This document shows positions 1-7,290 of a DNA stretch of 7,290 nt, piece by piece. Below the pieces are notes generated by a model, which was not told the origin of the DNA, did not search any database, and saw nothing but the letters and a program-made list of their open reading frames with translations. Source of the stretch: Flavobacteriaceae bacterium (GTDB lineage: Bacteria; Bacteroidota; Bacteroidia; Flavobacteriales; Flavobacteriaceae). Every line of letters starts with the position of its first letter. Positions within the stretch are counted from its first letter, which is position 1. The stretch lies in the NCBI GenBank assembly GCA_030590765.1, contig JAUVCP010000101.1, positions 1-7,290 of the forward strand, read 5' to 3'. The translations under genes were made by a program, and so were the position numbers.

Positions 1-976
1 CCATCCCAATTCCTTTTTTTAAACTCGGACTCATGGTTCCTGATGTTACATGACCAATTTTAGAGCCATTCTCGTCTAGAATATCATAACCTTGTCTGGG
101 GATACCTTTTTTATCCAGTTCAAAAGCTTTTAATCTTCTGTTAACACCTTCTTCTTTTTGTAGTTTTATGGAGTTTGAATTGGTGAATTCTTTGGTGAAT
201 TTTGTGATCCAACCTAAGCCGGCTTCTATTGGTGAGGTTGTATCATCAATATCATTTCCGTAAAGGCAATAACCCATTTCCAAGCGAAGTGTATCTCTGG
301 CAGCAAGTCCTATCGGTTTGATGCCAAAATCCTTTCCTGCTTCAAATACTTTATTCCATATTTGTTCCACTTCATCATTTTTGCAATAAATTTCAAAACC
401 ACCACTTCCGGTATATCCTGTAGCAGAAATGATCACATGTTCAATTCCGCAAAAATCAGCAATTTTGAATTTGTAAAAGGGGATAGAAGCCAAATCAACA
501 GAAGTAACACTTTGCATTGCATCAATTGCTTTTGGACCTTGGATAGCTAACAATGAATAACCTTCAGATAGATCTTTCATTTCAGCATTTTTATCATTTA
601 AGGAAGAGATCCAATTCCAGTCCTTTTCAATATTAGAAGCATTTACAACAAGTAAATAGGTATTCTCTTTAATTCTGTAAACAATCAAATCATCTACAAT
701 CCCACCAGTTGCATTGGGCAAACAGCTATACTGTGCATCACCAATTTCTAACTTGGAAGCATCATTAGAAGTAGCTCTTTGAATAAGATTTATTGCGATT
801 ACTCCTTCAATTAAAAATTCTCCCATATGTGAAACATCAAAAACACCAACTCCATTTCTAACAGTTTCATGTTCTATATTTATTCCTTCGTATTGAACAG
901 GCATGTTATATCCTGCAAAAGGAACAATTTTAGCTCCTAATGATTCGTGAATAAGTGTTAAGGCTGTATTCTTCAT
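1..976 (-). CDS. gcvT: Aminomethyltransferase, glycine cleavage T protein (3' end beyond window)
   Basis: This is the T protein of the cytoplasmic glycine cleavage system. It takes the aminomethyl group from lipoylated H protein, releases ammonia and passes the one-carbon unit to tetrahydrofolate, giving 5,10-methylene-THF. My reading gives 325 complete codons from the ATG at 974-976 with no stop before the left edge; the family is about 360-365 residues, so roughly 35-40 residues are missing. Visible family landmarks are FDVSHMGEF (46-54), [10 protein letters not shown] (91-100) with the conserved Asp pair of the folate pocket, LLAIQGP (142-148), [13 protein letters not shown] (185-197), [18 protein letters not shown] (223-240) and the C-terminal-domain motif [12 protein letters not shown] (308-319). 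The start matches the usual N-terminus (short helix, then [13 protein letters not shown]). No Shine-Dalgarno sequence precedes it. Gene and frame look intact. It lies 129 bases downstream of the peptidase gene and probably has its own promoter. The gcvH and gcvP genes are not in the window. Confidence 0.97.
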   Translation of the reverse strand, partial: MKNTALTLIHESLGAKIVPFAGYNMPVQYEGINIEHETVRNGVGVFDVSHMGEFLIEGVIAINLIQRATSNDASKLEIGDAQYSCLPNATGGIVDDLIVYRIKENTYLLVVNASNIEKDWNWISSLNDKNAEMKDLSEGYSLLAIQGPKAIDAMQSVTSVDLASIPFYKFKIADFCGIEHVIISATGYTGSGGFEIYCKNDEVEQIWNKVFEAGKDFGIKPIGLAARDTLRLEMGYCLYGNDIDDTTSPIEAGLGWITKFTKEFTNSNSIKLQKEEGVNRRLKAFELDKKGIPRQGYDILDENGSKIGHVTSGTMSPSLKKGIGM

Positions 977-1002
977 AAGATTTATATTTTTTTATCTGAT
1001 AT

Positions 1003-1032
1003 CAAAATTATTGAAAATATTATTGTTTTAAA
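1003..1032 (-). promoter_or_regulatory. Candidate Bacteroidota-type promoter for gcvT
   Basis: Read on the minus strand, TAATTTTG (1003-1010) matches the Bacteroidota -7 consensus TAnnTTTG exactly. It is preceded, 18 bases upstream, by TTTA (1029-1032), a one-mismatch match to the -33 element TTTG. The -7 box ends 26 bases before the gcvT ATG, which would leave a short leader of about 20 bases. The region is so AT-rich that a chance match is quite possible. Confidence 0.35.
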
Positions 1033-1057
1033 TGTATTTTCAAAATATTTTATTTAA

Positions 1058-1074
1058 ATGCTAGGATATAGCAT
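1058..1074. repeat. Short perfect inverted repeat between peptidase gene and gcvT
   Basis: ATGCTA (1058-1063) and TAGCAT (1069-1074) form a perfect 6-base inverted repeat around the 5-base spacer GGATA. It lies about 32 bases past the stop codon of the peptidase gene and upstream of the candidate gcvT promoter. It could be a weak terminator stem or an operator half-site pair, but the stem has only two G-C pairs and no clean T tract follows on the minus strand, so a chance match is also likely. Confidence 0.25.
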
Positions 1075-1105
1075 ATCAAAGATTCTACTTTACTATCTCA
1101 GTAAT

Positions 1106-2737
1106 TTATTTTTGTTTAGAAACCTGTAAATAAAAGTTAGGATCCATCTTAAAATTTGTGATATTTTCTTTTGTCAAAATGCTTTGCCATTTCTTGTTCG
1201 GAACGATCCATTTTTCTTTTCTATTTATGTAAATCTTTACAGGAATTTGGAACCCTTTTACAATATTTTTGAACCTGTATTTAATGGTTTTTCCTTTAAT
1301 TTGATATTCCAAAACCGGAATTTTTACTGTTCTTAAATATTGATCAAAAAAGGAGGAAAGATCTGTTTTGGTTTGCTTATTTAAAAAATATTCAATTTCT
1401 GTAGAGGTCACATTTTTATGATAATACTTACGATTCATCTCTCTTAAAATACTTCTGAACTGTTCATCACTATCAATTATTTGTCTGTAAGTATGGATCA
1501 TATTTGCAGCCTTTGGATACATATCATTTGATCCGTTCTTATCAACACTGTAAGGACCAATAATTGGTTTGTCGTTCGTAATGTTATTTCTGATTCCAAT
1601 GCAATAGGAATTTCCTGCTTCTTTTCCAAAATGATAATCTAAATACAAAACTTCACTGTAAGTTGTAAACCCCTCATGAATCCACATGTCAGCAACATCT
1701 ATATTTGTAATGCTATTTGCAAACCATTCATGACCCGATTCATGAATAATGATAAAATCGAATTTTAATCCCCAGCCTGTTTTGCTAAGATCTCTGTCTA
1801 AATATCCATTTTTATATTGATTGCCATAGGTTACTGAGCTTTGATGTTCCATGCCTAAATAAGGTACTTCTACAAGTTTGTAGCCGTCTTCATAAAAAGG
1901 ATAGGGGCCAAACCAATGTTCAAATGCTTTCAGCATTTTTGAAACTTGTTTGAATTGAATTTTTGCCTTTTGCAGGTTATAGGGTAAAACGTAAAAGTCA
2001 CAATCTAAATCACCATTTTCGCCTTTATATATCTCTGAAAAGTGAACATAGTCAGCTATATTTATATTAATACCATAGCTATTGATAGGATTTTTCACTT
2101 CCCATTGAAATGTTTTAGTTCCGTTTTGATTGTCAATTTCATTTATTAATCTGCCATTAGATACATCCATTACATTTTCGGGAGTAGTAACACTTATACA
2201 AACGCCTTTATCTGGTTCGTCATAGGGATGATCTTTACATGGCCACCATACACTTGCCCCAATTCCTTGATTTGAACTGGCTATAAAGTAATTCTTATTT
2301 TTGTCTTTTTCCCAGGTAATTCCACCGTCCCATGGTGGGTTTTTTGCTATTCTTGGTATACCGGTAAAGAATACTTCAATTGATTCTTCATTTCCAGGAA
2401 TTTGTTTTTTGGCAAGTTGAATAAAATGAGCATTTCCTTCACTTGTAAATTTTAGATTTTTACCATTTTGAGTAATTTTTATAATTTTCATCGGAGCCTG
2501 AAGATCCAACTGTAAAACCTGATACCCGTTGATTACTCTGTACTGAATAAGATTTGACCCGTAAATGCTTTGTTTTTCTGGATCTACACTTACTTTTAAG
2601 TTATATTGTTGTAAATCCCACCAAATGCGTTCTTTTGTAATGGATCCTTTTAATGAATCCTGCCTAGAGAATTTTTGTGCAATACTATTATTAAAATACA
2701 AAGAGATCAACAACAGAAAAATCCATTTATTTTTCAT
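1106..2737 (-). CDS. Secreted M1-family zinc metallopeptidase (aminopeptidase-like)
   Basis: This is a gluzincin of the M1 (aminopeptidase N / leukotriene A4 hydrolase) family, expected to release N-terminal residues from peptides outside the cytoplasm. I start it at the ATG at 2737 (543 residues); an in-frame GTG three codons upstream is less likely. Residues 1-20 are a signal peptide: MKNK, a hydrophobic core, and SIA followed by Gln, a type I cleavage site with no lipobox cysteine. An N-terminal beta-sandwich domain follows (about 30-240), including WWPCKDHPYDEP (164-175). The catalytic domain has GMEH (295-298) in place of the usual GXMEN, HESGH (332-336) with two zinc-binding His and the general-base Glu333, the third zinc ligand Glu355 in WIHEGF, and Tyr407 in MYPKAANMIHTYR as the likely transition-state tyrosine. 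It has no large C-terminal ERAP1-like domain, as in other short Bacteroidota members, and no sorting tail. All catalytic residues are present, so it should be active. Its substrate cannot be read from the sequence. It is probably not part of the thr operon's function. Confidence 0.93.
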   Translation of the reverse strand: MKNKWIFLLLISLYFNNSIAQKFSRQDSLKGSITKERIWWDLQQYNLKVSVDPEKQSIYGSNLIQYRVINGYQVLQLDLQAPMKIIKITQNGKNLKFTSEGNAHFIQLAKKQIPGNEESIEVFFTGIPRIAKNPPWDGGITWEKDKNKNYFIASSNQGIGASVWWPCKDHPYDEPDKGVCISVTTPENVMDVSNGRLINEIDNQNGTKTFQWEVKNPINSYGININIADYVHFSEIYKGENGDLDCDFYVLPYNLQKAKIQFKQVSKMLKAFEHWFGPYPFYEDGYKLVEVPYLGMEHQSSVTYGNQYKNGYLDRDLSKTGWGLKFDFIIIHESGHEWFANSITNIDVADMWIHEGFTTYSEVLYLDYHFGKEAGNSYCIGIRNNITNDKPIIGPYSVDKNGSNDMYPKAANMIHTYRQIIDSDEQFRSILREMNRKYYHKNVTSTEIEYFLNKQTKTDLSSFFDQYLRTVKIPVLEYQIKGKTIKYRFKNIVKGFQIPVKIYINRKEKWIVPNKKWQSILTKENITNFKMDPNFYLQVSKQK

Positions 2738-2787
2738 TAAAAACACTTCGTTTATTCAGAATATCAATAAATACTCTTTCCTTTCTG

Positions 2788-2816
2788 TAAAAGTAAAAAA
2801 AAGTAAATGAATTAAA
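2788..2816 (-). promoter_or_regulatory. Weak candidate promoter for the M1 peptidase gene
   Basis: The 87-base gap between thrC and the peptidase gene holds, on the minus strand, TACTTTTA (2788-2795), one mismatch from TAnnTTTG. A TTTA (2813-2816) lies 17 bases upstream, one mismatch from the -33 TTTG. The implied leader is about 44 bases. With two imperfect boxes in AT-rich DNA this is only a suggestion, and read-through from thrC is the alternative. No stem-loop terminator is visible in the gap; a run of eight T (minus strand, 2795-2802) lacks a stem. Confidence 0.2.
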
Positions 2817-2824
2817 AGAATTAT

Positions 2825-4117
2825 CTACTTCAATAAAAACTTTTTAAGTTGTTCATAATTATCAATTGATAATGCGACCTTTTCTTTATCCATCACTTGC
2901 AATATTTGAGGAGGGAATTTAATTTTCTTTTTAATTACTGGTTCAATTACATCTAAAAATTTAACCGGATGTGCTGTCTCAAAAAATATTCCCTGTTTAT
3001 CTGCGTGATCCTTAAGATAAAGCTTTAAGCCTAAATAACCCACAGCTCCGTGAGGATCAGTTATGTAATCACTATTTTTGTAAATAGATAAAATTGTATC
3101 TCTGGTCTCATCATCAGTAAAAGAATAGGAGGAAAGAGCTTCTTTGATCTTTTCAAAATCATTATCGAATATATTTTGGATACGAATAAAATTACTCGGA
3201 TTACCAACATCCATCGCATTTGAAATGGTTTGCTTTGATTTTAATGGTATATAATTTCCCGTTTCCATATAGTTTGGTACAACACGGTTAACATTGGTTG
3301 CTGCAATAAAATGAGCAATTGGCAGACCTAGTTGCTGTGCCATCATTCCCGCACAAATATTACCAAAATTACCGCTTGGGATAGAGAAAATAATCTCTTT
3401 ACTCCTGTTCTTTAATTGTTTAAAGGCAAAGGCAAAATAAAACATCTGTGGTAACCAACGTGCAACATTTATAGAGTTTGCCGATGTTAATTGTATTATA
3501 TCTGTGATCTCTTTATCTAGAAATGCTGTTTTAACCATATCCTGACAATCATCAAAAGTTCCGGTAACTTCCAACGCCTTAATACTTTGACCAAGTGTTG
3601 TTAATTGTTTTTCCTGAACTTCACTTACTTTACCGCTTGGGTATAAAATAACAACTTGTACACCTTTTACTCCTAGAAATCCACTTGCCACAGCACCTCC
3701 CGTATCTCCGGAAGTTGCAACAAGAACAGTCAGTTCATTGGTCTTATTCTTATTAAAATAAGATAAACATCTCGCCATAAACCTTGCTCCAACATCTTTA
3801 AATGCCATTGTTGGGCCATGAAATAATTCCAGACTAAAAACATCATTTTCTATTTCAATCAAAGGAAAATCAAAACTCAAAGTGTCTTTGATAATTTCTT
3901 TAAGTTCCCTTACCGGAATTTCATTACCAACAAATTGTTTGATCAGTTCATATGCAATTTCGTTATTGGAATAATTTTCTATATTTTGAAAAAAATCAGC
4001 TGATAGTGGTTTAATTGAATCCGGAAAATATAAACCCCTGTCTGGTGCAATACCATTTACCACTGCTTCCTGAAAAGAAACAATGGGTGCTTTATGATTT
4101 AGACTATAAAACTTCAT
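2825..4117 (-). CDS. thrC: Threonine synthase
   Basis: Threonine synthase is a cytoplasmic pyridoxal-phosphate enzyme of fold type II that converts O-phospho-L-homoserine and water to L-threonine and phosphate, the last step of the pathway. The 430-residue protein has the length of the E. coli-type enzyme (about 428). It starts with the family's N-terminal domain (MKFYSLNHKAP, then GIAPDRGLYFP at 22-32). The cofactor Lys is Lys107 in FHGPTMAFKDVGARF (99-113). Further landmarks are ATSGDTGGA (134-142), TSANSINVARWLPQ (211-224), the PLP-phosphate loop PSGNFGN (247-253), DPHGAVGYLG (354-363) and TAHPVKF (381-387). The ATG at 4117 fits the family N-terminus; no Shine-Dalgarno sequence precedes it. 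It begins 22 bases after thrB ends, so it is the third gene of the thrABC operon and is fed directly by ThrB's product. No S-adenosylmethionine-sensing plant-type extension is present. Nothing is missing or broken. Confidence 0.98.
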   Translation of the reverse strand: MKFYSLNHKAPIVSFQEAVVNGIAPDRGLYFPDSIKPLSADFFQNIENYSNNEIAYELIKQFVGNEIPVRELKEIIKDTLSFDFPLIEIENDVFSLELFHGPTMAFKDVGARFMARCLSYFNKNKTNELTVLVATSGDTGGAVASGFLGVKGVQVVILYPSGKVSEVQEKQLTTLGQSIKALEVTGTFDDCQDMVKTAFLDKEITDIIQLTSANSINVARWLPQMFYFAFAFKQLKNRSKEIIFSIPSGNFGNICAGMMAQQLGLPIAHFIAATNVNRVVPNYMETGNYIPLKSKQTISNAMDVGNPSNFIRIQNIFDNDFEKIKEALSSYSFTDDETRDTILSIYKNSDYITDPHGAVGYLGLKLYLKDHADKQGIFFETAHPVKFLDVIEPVIKKKIKFPPQILQVMDKEKVALSIDNYEQLKKFLLK

Positions 4118-5087
4118 GATTTTATTTAAATTTAATGCATTATTTAATGCTTAATATTTTAATTCCTTGTGTATTGATCTTTGATACATAGTGATGAGAT
4201 TCAATATGGGTATTGTGATAAATTGAACTTAATTTATCTGACACATTATTAGCTATTTGAATTCCTTTACTAAAAGTAAATATAGAAGGTCCTGATCCCG
4301 AAATACCACATCCTAAAGCTCCTTCTTTTAGAGCTGTTTTTTTAATCTTATCAAACTCAGGAATCAATTTAGAACGATACGATTCCACTACATGATCAGT
4401 TAGGGATTTTGATAAAAGATCATAATCATTTGTATGTAAAGCATGTACAAAAGCGCCTACATTTGCCCATTGTTTTACTCCATCTTCAAGTAGGATTTTA
4501 TCTGGCAGAACAGCTCTGGAATCAGATGTTTTGATTTCAATTTGAGGATGAATAATTGTAGCGTAAAGATCTTTTAAAGTGGGTAATTGCAATATTTCTA
4601 AAGGATCTGTACTTCTTACTAAAGTAAATCCACCAAAAATTGCGGGCGCTACATTATCAGCAATTGGTGATCCGCAGGCAAGTTCCTCTCCTTTTCTTGC
4701 AAATTCAACCAGTTGTAATTTTGAAAATGGATTTCTTAATAATTCGTTGATTGCAAAAACTGCACCCGCAGCACTTGCAGCACTACTTCCTATACCACTT
4801 CCAGGTTTGATATTTTTATAAATTTCAATTTCAAAGCCAAAATCAATTTTATTTTCAAATTTATTCAATAAAGCTAAAGCTGCAACACCTGCAACATTGT
4901 TATTGGTTTCATATGGTAGATCCATGCCAACTATTTTGGTGATTTTCACACCTTTTTCAGGAGTTTTTCTAATGATCATTTCATCACCAATAGTATCTAA
5001 ACAACAGCCCAATACATCAAAACCACAGGAAATATTGGCTATGGTAGCGGGAGCAAATATTTTTATTTCTTTCATCTGTTAATTTTT
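4118..5087 (-). other. Short operon spacers linking thrA-thrB-thrC
   Basis: This entry records the operon evidence. The spacers are 12 bases between thrA and thrB (5076-5087) and 22 bases between thrB and thrC (4118-4139). Both are AT-rich and have no stem-loop, promoter-like box or Shine-Dalgarno match. The gene order thrA-thrB-thrC follows the pathway order and is the same as in E. coli. The promoter, and any leader peptide or attenuator, would lie upstream of thrA beyond the right edge and cannot be judged here. Confidence 0.9.
4140..5075 (-). CDS. thrB: Homoserine kinase
   Basis: Homoserine kinase uses ATP to make O-phospho-L-homoserine in the cytoplasm, linking ThrA's product homoserine to ThrC. 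The 311-residue protein is a GHMP-superfamily kinase of normal length (about 310). All three GHMP motifs are visible: motif 1, FAPATIANISCGFDVLG (7-23); motif 2, the phosphate loop PGSGIGSSAASAAGAV (91-106), with Ile where many relatives have Leu; and motif 3, GALGCGISGSGPSIFTF (252-268). ACGSPIADNVAPAIFGGFTL (133-152) is typical of homoserine kinases rather than of galactokinase or mevalonate kinase. The ATG at 5075 places motif 1 at the usual distance from the N-terminus. It starts 12 bases after the thrA stop, so it is co-transcribed with it. The bases just upstream (AATTAGAAAAATTAACAG) contain no Shine-Dalgarno match, as is usual in Bacteroidota. Confidence 0.98.
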   Translation of the reverse strand: MKEIKIFAPATIANISCGFDVLGCCLDTIGDEMIIRKTPEKGVKITKIVGMDLPYETNNNVAGVAALALLNKFENKIDFGFEIEIYKNIKPGSGIGSSAASAAGAVFAINELLRNPFSKLQLVEFARKGEELACGSPIADNVAPAIFGGFTLVRSTDPLEILQLPTLKDLYATIIHPQIEIKTSDSRAVLPDKILLEDGVKQWANVGAFVHALHTNDYDLLSKSLTDHVVESYRSKLIPEFDKIKKTALKEGALGCGISGSGPSIFTFSKGIQIANNVSDKLSSIYHNTHIESHHYVSKINTQGIKILSIK

Positions 5088-7290
5088 CTAATTGTTACCT
5101 GTTCTGATAATATCGCCAAAAATACCGGAAGCAGTGACTTCAGCTCCAGCTCCAGCACCTTTAATGATCAAAGGTTGTTCTTTGTATCGGTTGGTATAAA
5201 AAAGAACAATGTTATCTTTTCCTTCCAAATTGTAAAATGGATGGTCTTTAGCAATGTGCTGTAAACCAACTTTTGCTTTACCATCTTTGTATTCAGCAAC
5301 ATATTTTAATCTGCAATCTTTTTTTTCAGCAGCTTCTCTTAAGCTTTTAAAATGTTTTTCTTCTTTTTTCAAGGTTTCCATAAAGTCTACTACGGTATTA
5401 GCATCTAGGGAACCTTGAGGTAAAAATGAATTGTTACTAATCTCGTCAAGTTCCATTTCTTTACCGCTTTCACGAGCTAAAATTAATATTTTTCTCATCA
5501 CATCCACGCCGCTCAGATCTATTCTTGGATCGGGTTCTGTATATCCCTCTATTCCAGCTTGTTTTACTACTTCGTAAAAAGAAGAATTGCTATTAAACTC
5601 GTTAAAAATAAAATTTAAACTACCGGAAAGAACTGCCTGTATTTGAGTTATCTCATCACCCGAAGCAACCAGATTATTTAAAGTATCGATAATTGGTAAT
5701 CCAGCTCCTACATTTGTTTCAAATAAAAATGGAGCATTGTATTTTCTTGCAAGAAATTTCAAATTTTTATAGTTTTCTATTTCTGAAGAACAGGCAATCT
5801 TATTGCATGCGACTACAGCAACACTATCTTTTAAATATTTGGCATATTGTTCGGGAACATCGTAATTAGCGGTATTGTCAACAAAAACACTATTACGCAA
5901 ATTCATTTGATTTGTCTTTTTATAAAACTCATCAAGATCTGCCTTTATTCCATTTGTATTTAATTCATCTTTCCATTTTGAAAGAGGGATACCATCTTCC
6001 AAAAATATCATTTTTTTAGAATTTGCCAATGCGATCACACGAATGTCAATATGCAATTTATGCAATAAAAAGGATTGTTGCTGTTTGATCTGATCCAGTA
6101 ATTTGCCACCAACATTTCCTACCCCAATAATAAACAAATTAATACGTTTGATCTGGTTTTCGAAAAACACACTATGCAGTGAGTTCAATGCTTTTTTAAC
6201 ATCTTTTTTGGCAATAACAGCTGAAATGTTTTTTTCGGTTGAACCTTGGGCAATTGCTCTGATATTCACATTGTTATTTCCTAATTCGCTAAACATTTTA
6301 CCACTGATTCCTTGGTGAGATTTCATATTATCACCAACCAATGCAATGATGGAAAGATCCGTTTCTACAATTAATGGTTCTATCTTTTTTTGAAATATCT
6401 CAAATTCAAACTGCTTGTCTATTGCTTCTTTAGCATTTTTGGCTTCTTCCAGATCAATCGCTAAACAAATAGAATGCTCACTTGAGGCCTGCGTAATGAA
6501 ATTTACATTGATATTGTTCAAGGCAAGAGCTTCAAACAATCGTTTGGAAATACCTGGTACACCAACCATACCATTACCTTCAAGGGTGAGTAAAGCAATA
6601 TTGTCAATATGACTGATTCCTTTTACAGCTGATTTTTTAATACTTTTCCCTTTATGAATTAAAGTCCCTTTATCATCTGGTACCCATGTATTTTTAATAA
6701 CAATAGGAATTTCTTTATCTAAAGCCGGAAGAATAGTAGGAGGGTAGATCACTTTCGCACCAAAGTGTGAAAGCTCCATAGCTTCCTGATAGGATATTTC
6801 TTTAATTGGTTTTGCCTGACTTACTAATTTAGGATTTGCGGTAAACATACCACTTACATCTGTCCAAATCTCTAAAACTTCTGCGTTAAGTGCATTTGCA
6901 TAAATTGCAGCCGTATAATCAGACCCGCCTCTGCCTAAAGTTGTTGTTTCATTATTTTTGTCAGAAGAAATGAAACCTGGTAAAACAATGATGTCGTGAT
7001 CATCCTTAGCAAAGAAATCATCAATATTTTTATAGGTTGATTTAAAATCTACATTCGCATTGATAAAATTTCTGTCAGTTTTGATCAATGATCTGCTGTC
7101 TTTTACAAATGCATTTAAACCATTGAATTTCATTGCTTCAGAAATAATAAAAGAAGATAAAATTTCACCTGTGCCAACTATTTTGGCAAGTGATTTATCA
7201 GAGAGATCATTTAGAACAAACACACTATTTAAAATATCTTTTAGCAGATCTATTTTTTCTGTAACAAAATCAATTGAATATTTTGGTTTT
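5088..7290 (-). CDS. thrA: Bifunctional aspartokinase / homoserine dehydrogenase (5' end beyond window)
   Basis: This fusion catalyses the first and third steps of threonine synthesis: ATP-dependent phosphorylation of aspartate, and NAD(P)H reduction of aspartate semialdehyde to homoserine. The frame stays open to the right edge, giving 733 complete codons; E. coli ThrA has 820, so about 90 residues including the N-terminal KFGGTS kinase motif lie outside. The GTG at 7223 is internal, not the start. Counting from the first complete codon: the rest of the kinase domain (to about 205) with GRGGSDYTAA (119-128), EIWTDVSGMFTANP (140-153) and SYQEAMELSHFGAKVIYP (166-183); two ACT-type regulatory regions with ITQASSEHSI (265-274) and IAQGSTEKNIS (346-356); the Rossmann loop IGVGNVGG (388-395); Lys497 in CNKIACSS; NVGAGLP (526-532); and GYTEPDPRIDLSGVDVMRK (582-600), holding catalytic Glu585, Asp596 and Lys600. 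The glutamines Gln267 and Gln348 match those linked to threonine inhibition in plant fusion enzymes, so feedback control is likely. First gene of thrABC. Confidence 0.97.
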   Translation of the reverse strand, partial: KPKYSIDFVTEKIDLLKDILNSVFVLNDLSDKSLAKIVGTGEILSSFIISEAMKFNGLNAFVKDSRSLIKTDRNFINANVDFKSTYKNIDDFFAKDDHDIIVLPGFISSDKNNETTTLGRGGSDYTAAIYANALNAEVLEIWTDVSGMFTANPKLVSQAKPIKEISYQEAMELSHFGAKVIYPPTILPALDKEIPIVIKNTWVPDDKGTLIHKGKSIKKSAVKGISHIDNIALLTLEGNGMVGVPGISKRLFEALALNNINVNFITQASSEHSICLAIDLEEAKNAKEAIDKQFEFEIFQKKIEPLIVETDLSIIALVGDNMKSHQGISGKMFSELGNNNVNIRAIAQGSTEKNISAVIAKKDVKKALNSLHSVFFENQIKRINLFIIGVGNVGGKLLDQIKQQQSFLLHKLHIDIRVIALANSKKMIFLEDGIPLSKWKDELNTNGIKADLDEFYKKTNQMNLRNSVFVDNTANYDVPEQYAKYLKDSVAVVACNKIACSSEIENYKNLKFLARKYNAPFLFETNVGAGLPIIDTLNNLVASGDEITQIQAVLSGSLNFIFNEFNSNSSFYEVVKQAGIEGYTEPDPRIDLSGVDVMRKILILARESGKEMELDEISNNSFLPQGSLDANTVVDFMETLKKEEKHFKSLREAAEKKDCRLKYVAEYKDGKAKVGLQHIAKDHPFYNLEGKDNIVLFYTNRYKEQPLIIKGAGAGAEVTASGIFGDIIRTGNN

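Noticed and set aside
2738..2824. Rho-independent terminator after thrC, suggested by a run of eight T on the minus strand
   Set aside because: No inverted repeat of useful length or G-C content precedes the T run; it looks like part of the general AT-richness.
1..4117. A functional link between thrABC, the peptidase and gcvT (amino acid supply and glycine use)
   Set aside because: Gaps of 87 and 129 bases and candidate separate promoters argue for independent units; adjacency in a single window is not enough to claim a pathway.
362..6612. Plus-strand open frames of 61 to 81 codons at 362-550, 2565-2810, 4579-4821, 4897-5082, 6103-6318 and 6415-6612
   Set aside because: Each lies mostly or wholly inside a well-recognised minus-strand gene, has no family resemblance and reads like an antisense shadow of the gene it overlaps.
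7221..7223. GTG as the start codon of thrA
   Set aside because: The same frame continues without a stop to the right edge, and the upstream 22 codons (KPKYSIDFVTEKIDLLKDIL...) align with the E. coli ThrA helix region near residue 90; the kinase N-terminus is still missing.
1..7290. A new defence, mobile or biosynthetic system
   Set aside because: All five genes belong to well-known housekeeping or peptidase families with intact motifs; there are no repeats, transposase remnants, tRNA genes, CRISPR units or unexplained coding space.

Overview
The window is a compact, ordinary stretch of a bacterial chromosome, most likely from a member of the Bacteroidota. Clues: strongly AT-rich DNA (by eye about one third G+C), genes without Shine-Dalgarno sequences before their ATG codons, a TAnnTTTG-type promoter element in front of one gene, and protein family variants (a short secreted M1 metallopeptidase with a GMEH motif, and a ThrA fusion) that are familiar from that phylum. 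I cannot narrow it to a genus.

All five genes lie on the minus strand, so transcription runs from the right edge to the left. From right to left: (1) 7290-5088, thrA, bifunctional aspartokinase / homoserine dehydrogenase, missing about its first 90 codons beyond the right edge; (2) 5075-4140, thrB, homoserine kinase; (3) 4117-2825, thrC, threonine synthase; (4) 2737-1106, a secreted M1-family zinc metallopeptidase; (5) 976-1, gcvT, the aminomethyltransferase (T protein) of the glycine cleavage system, missing its C-terminal end beyond the left edge.

thrA, thrB and thrC are separated by only 12 and 22 bases and surely form a thrABC operon. It encodes phosphorylation of aspartate (ThrA N-terminal part), reduction of aspartate semialdehyde to homoserine (ThrA C-terminal part), phosphorylation of homoserine (ThrB) and conversion of phosphohomoserine to threonine (ThrC). 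Only aspartate semialdehyde dehydrogenase is missing from the aspartate-to-threonine route and must be encoded elsewhere. The ThrA ACT domains keep the glutamines associated with threonine feedback inhibition.

The peptidase and gcvT follow in the same direction after wider gaps (87 and 129 bases), which look like separate transcription units; a plausible gcvT promoter can be seen, a peptidase promoter only weakly. No RNA gene, mobile element, CRISPR array, broken gene or obviously new system was found. The longest non-coding stretch is 129 bases, and all plus-strand open frames are shadows of the minus-strand genes.
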